Of a DNA stretch of 45,224 nt, positions 1 through 8,398 are shown piece after piece (within the stretch, counting starts at the first letter, position 1; each line of letters starts with the position of its first letter). The notes below the pieces were generated by a model. That model was not told the origin of the DNA. It did no database searches and worked only from the letters and a program-made list of their open reading frames with translations. The stretch covers positions 1-45,224 of the forward strand of contig CAIZPE010000122.1 in assembly GCA_903934795.1 (NCBI GenBank). The letters run 5' to 3'. This stretch comes from an uncultured bacterium (GTDB taxonomy: Bacteria > Pseudomonadota > Gammaproteobacteria > Burkholderiales > Burkholderiaceae_E). A program made the position numbers and the translations under genes.

Positions 1-1415
1 CAGCTCTCGGTGAATGCGAGCTGTCGTGCGCGCAGAATGGGCTTGAGCAGATAGGTGGCCACCGTGCGCTGGCCGGTCATCACATCGACCGTGGCCATCA
101 TCCCTGGCAGGATGGGGTGGCGATCCCAGGCGCTCGCGGCAGCGCCCGAATCACGCCGGGTACGCACCCGGACCAGGTAGTAGGGATTCCCCTTGTCGTC
201 GGCCAGCGTGTCGGGTCCGACATGCTCCAGCGTTGCCGGCAGGCCACCGAACACGGCGTAGTCATAGGCGCTGAGCCGCACGGTGGCGGGCATGCCGGTA
301 CGCAGCCGCGCAATGTCCTTCGGCGCGATTCTCGCCTCAACCAGCAAGGTATCCTCGGAGGGGACGATCTCCAGCACTTCCTTGCCAGGCTGGACCACAC
401 CGCCGGGCGTGCGCGCATGAAGCACCTTCACGATGCCGGCCACTGGCGCCTTGAGCACCGTCTTGCTCACCCGGTCATCCAGACCGCGGGCGTTCTCCCG
501 GGTGCGATCGAGTTCGGCAGCCACTTCAGCGAGCTCCTGACGGGCTCGTGACAGAAAGGCCTGCTCCAGCTCCTGACGGCGGGCCAGGGCCTCGCTGCGG
601 GCCCCCGCCAGACGCTCCAGGGCTGCGGCGGCGCTCGCGATCTCGCCCCGGGTTCTGACGATCTCGCGCTCCAGGCGTACCATGTCGAATTCCGACACCG
701 CGCCGGTGCGCGACAGCGGCTTGCTGACATCGTATTCCCGCTGCAACAGGGCCAGGGCCGCGATCGTGGCGTCCCGCCGGCGGGAGGTCTCTTCCGCCTC
801 GGCGCGCCGCTGTTCGATCTGGCCGTCGACCACCTGCAACTGCGCCGAAAGCTCCTGGCGTCGCGCCTCGAAGATCTGCTTCTCGCGCGAGACCGCCAAC
901 GGGTCGGACGCACCCCCGGTCTCGCCAAAGCGGGGTGCCGCCTGCCCGGAGGCCTCGGCGCGCAGGCGCTCGAAGCGGGCCGTCATGGTGCCCCGGCGAG
1001 AGCGGGTTTCGCCCAAGGCCGCATCGGCCCGCACGGCCTCGATATGCACCAGCGGCTGGCCCTGGACCACCCGCTCGCCCTCCTTGACCAGGATCTTCTC
1101 GACCACGCCGCCATCCATGCTGTGGACCACATGGACACTGCCGGCCGGCACGATCCGACCTTCGCCGCGGGCGACCTCATCGATCTGGGTGACACTTGCC
1201 CAGACGCCGAAGCCCACGATCAGCAGCAGGGCCAGATAGATGATAAGCGTGCCGCCGCGAGGCGCCTGTTCTTCGAGGGCGATCTGAGCATCCCTGGCAA
1301 AGCCCTGGCCCGCGCCGCGATGCGGGCTCTGGACTGGATCGCCCCTGCCCGGATCGCGCGACGCGGTGGCAGGCTGGCGAGTATCGGTGTCGTTCGGAGA
1401 CATGTTCATGAGCAT
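1..1415 (-). CDS. HlyD-family type I secretion membrane fusion protein (runs to window edge)
   Basis: Periplasmic adaptor that links the inner-membrane ABC exporter to the TolC-like channel. Reading the minus strand from an ATG at 1415 gives an open frame of 471 codons without a stop. A hydrophobic segment (TLIIYLALLLIVGFGVW, about residues 56-72) anchors the protein. It is followed by a lipoyl-like half (GGVVEKILVKEGERVVQGQPL), a long alpha-helical hairpin rich in E, R, A and Q, a second half-motif (KAPVAGIVKVLHARTPGGVV) and a beta-barrel region ending LLKPILRARQ. The ABC gene's TGA overlaps this ATG (TGATG), implying translational coupling; in-frame ATGs at 1409 and 1403 are alternatives. 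The last complete codon is followed by the bases TG, so a TGA stop may lie one base outside the window; 471 aa and the LLKPILR ending fit a nearly complete protein of this family. It resembles LapC-type adaptors. Confidence 0.93.
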   Translation of the reverse strand, partial: MLMNMSPNDTDTRQPATASRDPGRGDPVQSPHRGAGQGFARDAQIALEEQAPRGGTLIIYLALLLIVGFGVWASVTQIDEVARGEGRIVPAGSVHVVHSMDGGVVEKILVKEGERVVQGQPLVHIEAVRADAALGETRSRRGTMTARFERLRAEASGQAAPRFGETGGASDPLAVSREKQIFEARRQELSAQLQVVDGQIEQRRAEAEETSRRRDATIAALALLQREYDVSKPLSRTGAVSEFDMVRLEREIVRTRGEIASAAAALERLAGARSEALARRQELEQAFLSRARQELAEVAAELDRTRENARGLDDRVSKTVLKAPVAGIVKVLHARTPGGVVQPGKEVLEIVPSEDTLLVEARIAPKDIARLRTGMPATVRLSAYDYAVFGGLPATLEHVGPDTLADDKGNPYYLVRVRTRRDSGAAASAWDRHPILPGMMATVDVMTGQRTVATYLLKPILRARQLAFTES

Positions 1416-3682
1416 CAACCGCGAAGAGCCGCCAGCACCTTCTGCCGGGGGCCGTCGAGCACGATCCGGGCATCGTCGACAACGATGATCCGGTCGACCA
1501 GTTCCAGCAGCGTGGTGCGGTGAGTCACCAGGATCAGCGAACGGTTGGCGCAGGCCTGCTTGAGCTGACTCACCACCCGCGCCTCGCTCTCACTGTCCAT
1601 CGCCGAAGTAGGCTCGTCGAGAAGCAGCACCGGCGGCTCGTTGATCACTGCGCGTGCCAGCGCCACTGCCTGCCGTTGACCACCCGAGAGCGACTCGCCG
1701 CGCTCGCTCACCGGCATATGAATGCCCAGGGGATGGCGCTCGATGAATCCGCGCAGCCCGGCGATCTCGGCGGCCCGAAGCACCGAGCTGTCATCGGCGT
1801 GGGGCGCCGCGATCGCGATGTTGTCACGCAGGGTGCCGTAAAAGAGCGTGGGCTCCTGCCCGAGGTAGCCGATCGAGGCACGGATCTCGGCCGGATCGAT
1901 CTGCCTGCTGTCGATGCCGTCGAAGCGGATGGTGCCCGCGGTGGGTCGGTACAGGCCCAGGACGAGCTTTTCAATCGTGGACTTGCCGGAGCCGATCCGT
2001 CCGATCAGCGCCACCCGCTCGCCCTGGGCGATACGGAAGCTCACTTTGTCGAGTGCCGGCCTGGCATTGCCGGGGTAGGCAAAGCTGACCGAGTCGAACT
2101 CGATGTCGCCCTTGGGGCGATTGCGCATCACATAGCGCCCCTGGTCATCACGCTCCTGGGGCAGGGACATCATCCCGTTCACGCTCTCATAGGCGCTGCG
2201 GGTGCCATCCATCTGAACCAGCAAGGCGGCCAGTTGCGCCAGCGGCGCCAGTGCCCGGCTGGTGAGCTGCGTGCAGGCGATCAGCGCCCCCATCGACAGC
2301 GCGCTGTCGGCAATCAGGTACACCCCGAGCAAAACCGTGGTCACGGTCACCATCTGGGTGATCCAGGCCGTGGTCTGGGTGGTCGCGGTGTTGAGGAACT
2401 TGATCCGGGCTCCCTCCTGGGCCAGCATCCGCCCGCTCTCCTCCCAGCGCGCCTGCATCCGCCCTTCCACATTCATGGCCTTGACCGTCTCCAGGCCGAT
2501 GAGGGTCTCGATGAGCGTGGCCTGCCGCTGCTGCGAAGCCCTCTGACTGGCATCGGTCAGCGGCTTCAGGCGGCGCTGCGCGAGCAGCGAGATGAGCACC
2601 ACCAGGACGAATGCGACGGCGGTGGGCAGCGCCAGCCAGCCGCCGATCAGAGCCGTTGCGGCCAGAAACAGCAGCGCAAAAGGAAGATCGATCAGCAGCC
2701 CGAGCGATGCCGAGGTGAGGAACTCCCGCACGCTCTCGAAGGCGCGCATGTTGGACGCGAAGGCGCCAACCGAGCTGGGCCGGCTCTCCAGCCGGAGGTT
2801 CAGTGCCTTGGCCATCACCCGCCCGGACACCTCCAGGTCGACCTGCTTGCCGGCCACATCGATGAAGCGTGCACGCAGCAGCTTCATCGCCAGATCGAAG
2901 CCCAGCACCGCACTCACCCCGATCGCGAAGGTCCACAGGGTCTCGAAGGCGTTGTTCGGGATGACCCGGTCATAGACCGTCATCGTGAACAGCGGCATGG
3001 CCAGCGCAAAGAGATTGATCAGCAGGGAGGCGACCAGCACATCCCGGTAGGTCCGCCAGGGTTTGATCAATTCACCCCAGAACCAGTGGGTCTCCGAAAG
3101 GAAGCGCCGCTGCGGCGCCCTGTCATCGAGCGCGAACCGGTTCCTCACCGAGATCACGAAGCCGGCTGACTGCAGATTCAGCTCGCCCAGACCGACCGAC
3201 ACCAGCTCGCCGGGCGCCTGCGGGTACATCACCCGCGCCGTGGCGGCGTCGCGATCCACATCCACCACCAGCACCGCCTGTTCATCGGCCAGCAGCGCGA
3301 TCACCGGGCAAAGCGGCACGAGACGCGCGTCGATCGCTGCGCGGCTGACTCTGGCGACGAAGCCGGCCCGATTGGCCGCCCGCACGCACATCCGCGGCGA
3401 CATGCCCTGGGTATCGATCGGCAGGCCGGCCACCAGCGCCTCGCGCGACATCGGCCGGCCCAGCACGCGGGTGGCCTCGTACAGGCACATCAGCAGCGGA
3501 TCATCGACGACATCGGCGGGGTCGATCCGCCAGGCGCCCGTCTTCCGGGACGATTCCAGCGGCCCATCCGAACCGGGAGGCGCTCCGCCGTCCGGATGGC
3601 GTGACGGCCTGCGCTTGGGCGCGCGGCCATCATCCGTCACCGAAGGGGGCGCCGGGTGGTCTACTTCGTCAGAGGCGAGCAT
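1415..3682 (-). CDS. Type I secretion ABC permease/ATPase, LapB-like with degenerate C39 domain
   Basis: Inner-membrane exporter that energises one-step secretion of a large RTX- or adhesin-type protein. The 755 aa comprise a Pro-rich N-terminus, a C39-peptidase-like domain (about 55-180), a six-helix transmembrane domain (about 195-470) and a nucleotide-binding domain. Walker A is GRIGSGKST (about 559-567), the signature LSGGQRQ (about 663), Walker B LLLLDEPTSAMD (about 684) and the H-loop VTHR. The N-terminal domain begins DDPLLMCLYEATRVLGRPMS and lacks the catalytic QxxCG motif of bacteriocin processing exporters, so it probably binds substrate without cleaving it, as in HlyB and LapB. The start overlaps the TolC gene by 14 bases and the stop overlaps the adaptor start, so the three genes form one operon. 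Confidence 0.96.
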   Translation of the reverse strand: MLASDEVDHPAPPSVTDDGRAPKRRPSRHPDGGAPPGSDGPLESSRKTGAWRIDPADVVDDPLLMCLYEATRVLGRPMSREALVAGLPIDTQGMSPRMCVRAANRAGFVARVSRAAIDARLVPLCPVIALLADEQAVLVVDVDRDAATARVMYPQAPGELVSVGLGELNLQSAGFVISVRNRFALDDRAPQRRFLSETHWFWGELIKPWRTYRDVLVASLLINLFALAMPLFTMTVYDRVIPNNAFETLWTFAIGVSAVLGFDLAMKLLRARFIDVAGKQVDLEVSGRVMAKALNLRLESRPSSVGAFASNMRAFESVREFLTSASLGLLIDLPFALLFLAATALIGGWLALPTAVAFVLVVLISLLAQRRLKPLTDASQRASQQRQATLIETLIGLETVKAMNVEGRMQARWEESGRMLAQEGARIKFLNTATTQTTAWITQMVTVTTVLLGVYLIADSALSMGALIACTQLTSRALAPLAQLAALLVQMDGTRSAYESVNGMMSLPQERDDQGRYVMRNRPKGDIEFDSVSFAYPGNARPALDKVSFRIAQGERVALIGRIGSGKSTIEKLVLGLYRPTAGTIRFDGIDSRQIDPAEIRASIGYLGQEPTLFYGTLRDNIAIAAPHADDSSVLRAAEIAGLRGFIERHPLGIHMPVSERGESLSGGQRQAVALARAVINEPPVLLLDEPTSAMDSESEARVVSQLKQACANRSLILVTHRTTLLELVDRIIVVDDARIVLDGPRQKVLAALRG

Positions 3683-5111
3683 GCGCGGCTTTCAGGTGCG
3701 GCAAGGCTTCGGGGACCGGAAGATCAACCTCCTGTCCATCAGCCGGGGCGACGATCGGATCGGCCGGCGTACGCCCGACCCCCGCTGCCGGGACGAGCGC
3801 ACCGCTCAGCCCGAGCAGCCGGACACGGGCCGTCATGAGGTCGTGGGCGGCGCCGGCCCGAAGGCGTCGGCTTTGCGCGAGTTCGTTCTCGGCATTGAGC
3901 AGGTCGAGCAGCGAGCGCTGACCGATCTCGTACTGGACCTGGTAGAGCGCCCTGGCGCGCTCGACCGCGTCGGCATAACGGCCGGCGCTCTCGGCGGTCG
4001 CGAGCTGGCGCTGCCAGTCCGACCAGGCCACCCGCACCGTCTGCTCGACCGCAGCGCTGCGATCCTGCTGCGCCAGCCGTGCCGCATCGAGGCGGGTAGC
4101 CGTGTCACGGGCACGCAGCTGGTCTCCGCCGCCCGAGAACAGGTTGAGGTTGACCGTGACCAGCAGGCTGGAGCTCGCGGCATTGGGAAGCACTGCCGAG
4201 CGCGCCTCGAGGTCATGTCGCAATTCGAGCGCCGTCTTTGGATGAAACGCGGAGCGCCGGATGCGCAGTTCTGCATCCACCACAGCCACCGACTCGGCAG
4301 CCGCGCGCAGGCCGGGGGCGTAGGCCACCGCGAGCGAAACCATGCGCCGAAGGTCTGCCGGCAGCAGTCGCTCATCAGGATCGAGCGAAGGCAGCGTCCT
4401 GGGGGCCGAGGTGAGCGCGGTCCGCTCGAAACGCACCTGCGCCTCCCGAAGGTTCGCCTCATCGACAGCGAGCGCGAGCTGGGCGGACGCCACCCTGGCC
4501 AGTGCCTGCTCGAGATCGACGCCCCGCGACAGGCCGGCCTCGACACGCGATCGCACCAGGGCAGCGAGCCCCTCCAGATCATCCAGGCTGCGCCGGGCGA
4601 TCCCGATCAGCGCACGATGCCTCTGCACATCAATCCAGGCCCGTGCAAGGTCCTGCAGCAGTTGATCCTCGGCATCGCGCAGCTCGAAGTAGCGCTGGTT
4701 GCCGATCCGGGCCTGGCGCTCGGCCTCGCCGCTGATCTCACCACCATCGTAGAGCACCTGCCGGGCCACCAGCGTTGCCCGCCGGCTCACCCCACCCAGT
4801 TCGACCGCGGCGCCGCCGGTGAAAGCATTGACCCGCTCACGCCCCGATTGACCGGCCAGGTCGAGACGAGGACGCCAGCCGGATCGTGCCGCCTCGACGG
4901 CGCGAACCTGGGCCTCGAGCACGGCACGCCGCTGACCAATCTCGGGGTGTTGCTCGAGCGCCCTGGCGGCAACCGCGCCGAAGGACTGGAGTTCGGCCAG
5001 GCCTCGGCCGGATTCGCTCGCGGCAGCCATCGACGTCATGAGCGCGCCGAAGAGGCACACCGCCCCCCGGCGGACAAGGCGAATCGGAATGGCTGACAAG
5101 CCCGGTGACAT
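3669..5111 (-). CDS. TolC-family outer membrane channel protein of type I secretion
   Basis: Outer-membrane and periplasmic tunnel of the type I system. It is 480 aa from the ATG at 5111; a TTG three codons upstream (5120) is possible but less likely. The N-terminus has a signal peptide (RRGAVCLFGALMTSMAAASE). The mature part shows the two repeated outer-membrane-efflux-protein halves: ARALEQHPEIGQRRAVLEAQ near the start and AYAPGLRAAAESVAVVDAEL mid-protein. The end of the second half has YQVQYEIGQRSLLDLLNAEN, a hallmark of TolC, LapE and AggA proteins in secretion operons. It overlaps the downstream ABC gene by 14 bases. I found no convincing Shine-Dalgarno or promoter in the 157 bases upstream. 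With its two neighbours it resembles LapEBC more than a drug efflux system. Confidence 0.95.
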   Translation of the reverse strand: MSPGLSAIPIRLVRRGAVCLFGALMTSMAAASESGRGLAELQSFGAVAARALEQHPEIGQRRAVLEAQVRAVEAARSGWRPRLDLAGQSGRERVNAFTGGAAVELGGVSRRATLVARQVLYDGGEISGEAERQARIGNQRYFELRDAEDQLLQDLARAWIDVQRHRALIGIARRSLDDLEGLAALVRSRVEAGLSRGVDLEQALARVASAQLALAVDEANLREAQVRFERTALTSAPRTLPSLDPDERLLPADLRRMVSLAVAYAPGLRAAAESVAVVDAELRIRRSAFHPKTALELRHDLEARSAVLPNAASSSLLVTVNLNLFSGGGDQLRARDTATRLDAARLAQQDRSAAVEQTVRVAWSDWQRQLATAESAGRYADAVERARALYQVQYEIGQRSLLDLLNAENELAQSRRLRAGAAHDLMTARVRLLGLSGALVPAAGVGRTPADPIVAPADGQEVDLPVPEALPHLKAAHARL

Positions 5112-5269
5112 CGCGCGCAAAGGACTGGGATTTCGGCGGGATAAACCCCGACGATGCGCCAGCGGGTTGCGTGAGCGCGAGTGCGATCCGCGCAGCGGTC
5201 GTCATGCCTTGGCGAGCGGCGGCATCCCGCCGTCCTTCAGCAAGACACGACCACCCGACCCGATCGGGA

Positions 5270-6424
5270 CTAGAGCGCCAGCCGCTCGGTGATCGTGCGC
5301 TCGAAATGCGCCAGGGCCGGCTCGTTGCGACCGAACACCGCCTCCTGCGGAGCACCGGCGAGGAAGTTGCGCAGCATCCCCTCGCTCGCCGGGAAATCCT
5401 CTTCGTCGACCGTGCGGATGGTGAGGTCGAGGTTGCGCTCCCAGTGAAGCCTCGCCTTCTCGGTCTCGACCGGGTCGGGCGTGTAGAAGTCCAGGTACAT
5501 CACGCACTCATCGACCTTGCCCGGAATGGGAAACACCCGCCAGGTCTCGATGTGCCCGGTCTGGCAGACGAACACGGTGTTCGGAAAGAGCACATAGACC
5601 AGGGTGTGGTGCTTGAAGAAATCCCAATCCGCTTCAGGCAGGTCCTTCTGCGTCTCCAGGGAGCGCCGCGGCAGCACCTCGCGCAGGTGCATGCCGATCG
5701 GCTCGAACAGGCACATGTTCGGCACGAGCAGCGGAGCCACCGTGGTCCGGTGCAGCACCGCGAAGTGATAGGGCTCGAGGAAGGTGTCGATCACCATCTT
5801 CCAGTTCATCTTGCGCTGGATGACACGGGTCTCGAAGTGGTGGTGGTCAGCCATGCGATAACCGGCGAGTTCGGCATCGAGCGGGCCGAGATGCCCGGCG
5901 ACATCGAGCGCGGTGGCGCCATCCTGCCGCGGGGTGACCGACACCCAGATCATCCCGTGCCGCTCCTCGCAGGGCAGTGCGATCAGACCATGGGAAGCCT
6001 GGTCGATCGGGCCGAACGAAACCTTGTCGGGAACCCCCACCAGACGGCCATCGGCGGCATAGGCCCAGCCGTGGTACGGACACACGAAGCGGTTGCGGCA
6101 GCCCTGTCCCTCGGCCACCCGCGCGCCACGATGCCGGCAGGCATTGCGAAAGGCGCGCACCACGCCGTCCTCGCCACGAACCACCAGGATCGGCACCCCG
6201 CATCGTTCCTCGGTGAAGAAATCACCGGCGCGCGGAATCTGGCACCCCATGCCCATCAGCAACGGGTAGCGGCTGAAGAGCATGTCCCACTCGCGCCGGG
6301 CCTGCTCAGGGCTGGTCCAGGTGGAGACCGGCTGTCGGTGAATTCCGGTGGCCAGATCGGTGGCACCCGTGGCCAGATGGGCAAGCGAGCGGCGCATCAA
6401 CGAGCACTGCAGTTCACGATCCAT
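5270..6424 (-). CDS. Rieske non-haem iron aromatic ring-hydroxylating oxygenase, alpha subunit
   Basis: Terminal oxygenase subunit that would hydroxylate or demethylate an aromatic or other cyclic substrate with electrons from a reductase. It is 384 aa from the ATG at 6424, which is preceded by GGGGGA on the minus strand; the open frame continues upstream across the promoter, but that part does not look like protein. The Rieske [2Fe-2S] ligands are C96-x-H98 and C115-x2-H118 (CRHRGARV...CPYHGW). The catalytic-domain motif NWKMVIDTFLEPYHFAVLH supplies iron ligands H220 and H225; an acidic stretch DEEDFPASEG near the C-terminus probably provides the carboxylate. No beta subunit, ferredoxin or reductase gene is adjacent, so the electron donor is encoded elsewhere. 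It is divergent from the TetR gene and has its own promoter. The substrate is unknown. Confidence 0.95.
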   Translation of the reverse strand: MDRELQCSLMRRSLAHLATGATDLATGIHRQPVSTWTSPEQARREWDMLFSRYPLLMGMGCQIPRAGDFFTEERCGVPILVVRGEDGVVRAFRNACRHRGARVAEGQGCRNRFVCPYHGWAYAADGRLVGVPDKVSFGPIDQASHGLIALPCEERHGMIWVSVTPRQDGATALDVAGHLGPLDAELAGYRMADHHHFETRVIQRKMNWKMVIDTFLEPYHFAVLHRTTVAPLLVPNMCLFEPIGMHLREVLPRRSLETQKDLPEADWDFFKHHTLVYVLFPNTVFVCQTGHIETWRVFPIPGKVDECVMYLDFYTPDPVETEKARLHWERNLDLTIRTVDEEDFPASEGMLRNFLAGAPQEAVFGRNEPALAHFERTITERLAL

Positions 6425-6495
6425 GGCTGGTGTATCCCCCGGTGGCCCGCGGGCCGGCACCGGCCCGCGCAGGCCTGCCCATCGGACCGTGGTCG

Positions 6496-6531
6496 GCCGA
6501 CGATAGCTTTCACTGAACGCAGCGTCAACTT
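6496..6531 (-). promoter_or_regulatory. Predicted sigma70 promoter of the Rieske gene with a shared operator-like block
   Basis: On the minus strand a -35 box TTGACG (6528-6523) is followed after exactly 17 bases by TATCGT (6505-6500). Transcription would start near 6493, about 70 bases before the Rieske ATG. The 36-base block matches the block at 7407-7442 on the plus strand at 25 of 36 positions without gaps, including ten identical bases AAGTTGACGC and an identical TTCAG in the spacer. The shared spacer bases suggest a common regulator, most simply the TetR protein encoded between them. Confidence 0.65.
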
Positions 6532-6618
6532 CTTGCGGCGTGGCCGGCGTCCCGCGGCTTGACAGCCGCACCAGCCTTTCGGGAGCATCTGCCGCACGCC
6601 ATTCCGAAAGCCGGACTG

Positions 6619-7305
6619 TTGAAGCGCATCGCCACCTCGAAACGCCCTGCCGCTGCGAAGCCTTCCGTACCGCCAGCCGCCAGCGCCCGCACCGGTGCCG
6701 CACCCCGCCGCACCCGGGCCGAGCAGCGTGAGGCCACCCGGCGCGCGCTGATCGATGGCGCCACCCAGGTGGTGGGCGAACAGGGCTACACCGGCGCGAC
6801 CATCACCGCGATCACCCGGCGCGCGGGCGTGGCGCAGGGCAGTTTCTACAACCATTTCGAGTCGCGCGAGGACCTGTTCGATCGGTTGCTGCCCGAGCTC
6901 TCCAGCCGGATGTTCGATCACATCAAGGCCGCCGCCGCGCACGCGCGCACCGACGCCCAGCGCGAGGAGGCAAGCCTGGAAGCCTACTTCGACTTCCTGG
7001 CGCGCACGCCCGGCTTCTATCGCATCCTTTACGAGGCCGAGACCTTTGCACCCAAGGCCTATCGCGACCATGTCGACATGATTGCGCGCAACTATGCGCG
7101 GGTGCTGATGCGGGCCCGCGACCGTGGCGAGGTCCCGGCCTTCAATCGCCGCGAGATCGAATCCGTGGTCTTCATGCTCATGGGCGCCCGTCACTATCTC
7201 AGCATGCGCCATGAGCGCCATGGCGGCAGCGGACGCCCGATGCCGCGCTGGGTCGCCCGCGCCTACATGAAGCTGATCCGCGGCCTCTACCTGCCAGAGT
7301 CCTGA
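6619..7305 (+). CDS. TetR/AcrR-family transcriptional regulator
   Basis: Probable ligand-responsive repressor. The helix-turn-helix domain is near the N-terminus (ALIDGATQVVGEQGYTGATI through ITRRAGVAQGSFYNHFESRE), with the typical GSFYNHF recognition helix. The C-terminal part is the ligand and dimer domain. No ATG precedes the HTH. The TTG at 6619 has GAAAG nine bases upstream and gives 228 aa; a TTG at 6559 would add 20 residues but lacks a ribosome site. The leader before the HTH (KRIATSKRPAAAKPSV) is basic and Ala/Pro-rich. The gene lies between the Rieske gene (divergent) and LIV operon 1 (same strand), whose promoters share a sequence block, so it is the likely regulator of both. The ligand is unknown. 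Confidence 0.92.
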   Translation: MKRIATSKRPAAAKPSVPPAASARTGAAPRRTRAEQREATRRALIDGATQVVGEQGYTGATITAITRRAGVAQGSFYNHFESREDLFDRLLPELSSRMFDHIKAAAAHARTDAQREEASLEAYFDFLARTPGFYRILYEAETFAPKAYRDHVDMIARNYARVLMRARDRGEVPAFNRREIESVVFMLMGARHYLSMRHERHGGSGRPMPRWVARAYMKLIRGLYLPES

Positions 7306-7406
7306 GCAGGCGGGGCCCGCCCGCGGATGCTTGCCCGGCCTGCCGGACCGGCCCACCTGCAGGAACGCGGCAACGCGGAATGCCGCCGCCGCGCCGGCTC
7401 GCCAAA

Positions 7407-7442
7407 AAGTTGACGCCCGATTCAGCGATCGATACTGTCAGC
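7407..7442 (+). promoter_or_regulatory. Predicted sigma70 promoter of LIV operon 1 with the shared block
   Basis: A -35 box TTGACG (7410-7415) and a -10 box TACTGT (7433-7438) are separated by 17 bases, placing the transcription start near 7445, about 78 bases before livH. The block from AAGTTGACGC through GTCAGC matches the Rieske promoter at 25 of 36 positions. It lies just downstream of the TetR gene. I see no clean inverted repeat in it, so the exact operator is uncertain. Confidence 0.65.
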
Positions 7443-7522
7443 AACAGGAGACAGGCGATTCGCGCTTTCACCTGACGAGCCGGAGCCACCGGCCGCGCCC
7501 GCGCGAATCCCGGCGGCACCCC

Positions 7523-8395
7523 ATGACGGAAGTCCTGCAACTGCTCGTGTCGGGCCTGGCAACCGGCTGTGTGTACGGCCTCGTCGCCCTGGGTTTCGTG
7601 CTCATCTACAAGGCTGCCGAGGTGGTCAACTTCGCGCAGGGCGATCTGCTCATGCTCGGCGCCTTCCTGGCACTGACCTTCATCAGCACCCTCGAGCTCG
7701 GCTTCTGGCTGGGCACTCTCTGCGCGGTGCTCGCCATGGCGGTGGTGGGCTGGCTGCTCGATGCCGTGGTCATCCGGCAGGTGATCGGCCAGCCGCAGTT
7801 CTCCACCGTGATGCTCACCATCGGCATCGGCATGGTGCTGCGCAGCGTCGCGTCGATTGCCTGGGGCCCCGATACCCGGTCGCTGGCCACGCCCTTCAGC
7901 ACCGGCATGGTCTCGGTGGCGGGTGTGCCGGTCTCCAGCACCTACCTGTCGATCATCGGCGGCACGGTGCTGCTCTGCGTCCTGCTGTTCGCCTTCTTCC
8001 GCTACACCCGGGTTGGCGTGGCCATGCAGGCGGCCTCGCAGAACCAGCTTGCGGCCTACTTCATGGGCATGCCGGTCAAGACCCTGCTGTCGGCCATCTG
8101 GGCGCTGGCAGCCGCGGTGTCCACCATCGCCGGCGTGCTGGTGGCCCCGGTGAGCCTCATCGACCCCAACATGGGCCACATCGCCCTGCGGGCACTGGCC
8201 GGCGCCGTGCTCGGCGGCTTCGGCTCCATTCCGGGTGCGCTGGTGGGTGGCGCCATCGTGGGCATCGCCGAGCTCTTCGCGGCCGCCTGGGTCGACGAGA
8301 AGCTGCGCGACATCGTGCCCCATGTCATCCTGCTCCTGGTGCTGGTGCTGCGCCCCCAGGGTCTGTTCGGCGCGGTCGGCCGCAAGAAGGTCTGA
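7523..8395 (+). CDS. LIV-type ABC transporter permease (LivH-like), operon 1
   Basis: Inner-membrane permease of the branched-chain amino acid (HAAT) ABC class; many relatives carry aromatic or fatty acids. It is 290 aa with about eight hydrophobic segments. The N-terminus MTEVLQLLVSGLATGCVYGL and the VVNFAQGDLLMLGAF motif are typical of LivH, and the C-terminal half has the EAA-like coupling region ALAGAVLGGFGSIPGALVGG. The ATG at 7523 is chosen because family similarity begins there, although the frame is open further upstream. First gene of a livH-M-G-F-ligase-binding protein-SDR operon transcribed from the promoter at 7407-7442. Confidence 0.94.
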   Translation: MTEVLQLLVSGLATGCVYGLVALGFVLIYKAAEVVNFAQGDLLMLGAFLALTFISTLELGFWLGTLCAVLAMAVVGWLLDAVVIRQVIGQPQFSTVMLTIGIGMVLRSVASIAWGPDTRSLATPFSTGMVSVAGVPVSSTYLSIIGGTVLLCVLLFAFFRYTRVGVAMQAASQNQLAAYFMGMPVKTLLSAIWALAAAVSTIAGVLVAPVSLIDPNMGHIALRALAGAVLGGFGSIPGALVGGAIVGIAELFAAAWVDEKLRDIVPHVILLLVLVLRPQGLFGAVGRKKV

Positions 8396-8398
8396 GCC

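Noticed and set aside
1520-3169. A 549-codon plus-strand frame opposite the ABC exporter
   Set aside because: It is antisense to conserved Walker and signature motifs and shows no recognisable domain.
5259-5268. Perfect palindrome CCCGATCGGG just after the Rieske stop
   Set aside because: The arms are five bases with no loop and no T tract; such palindromes are common by chance in GC-rich DNA.
6425-6703. N-terminal extension of the Rieske protein by 93 residues
   Set aside because: The extension crosses the predicted promoter and does not look like the family; the ATG at 6424 has a ribosome site and fits the usual length.
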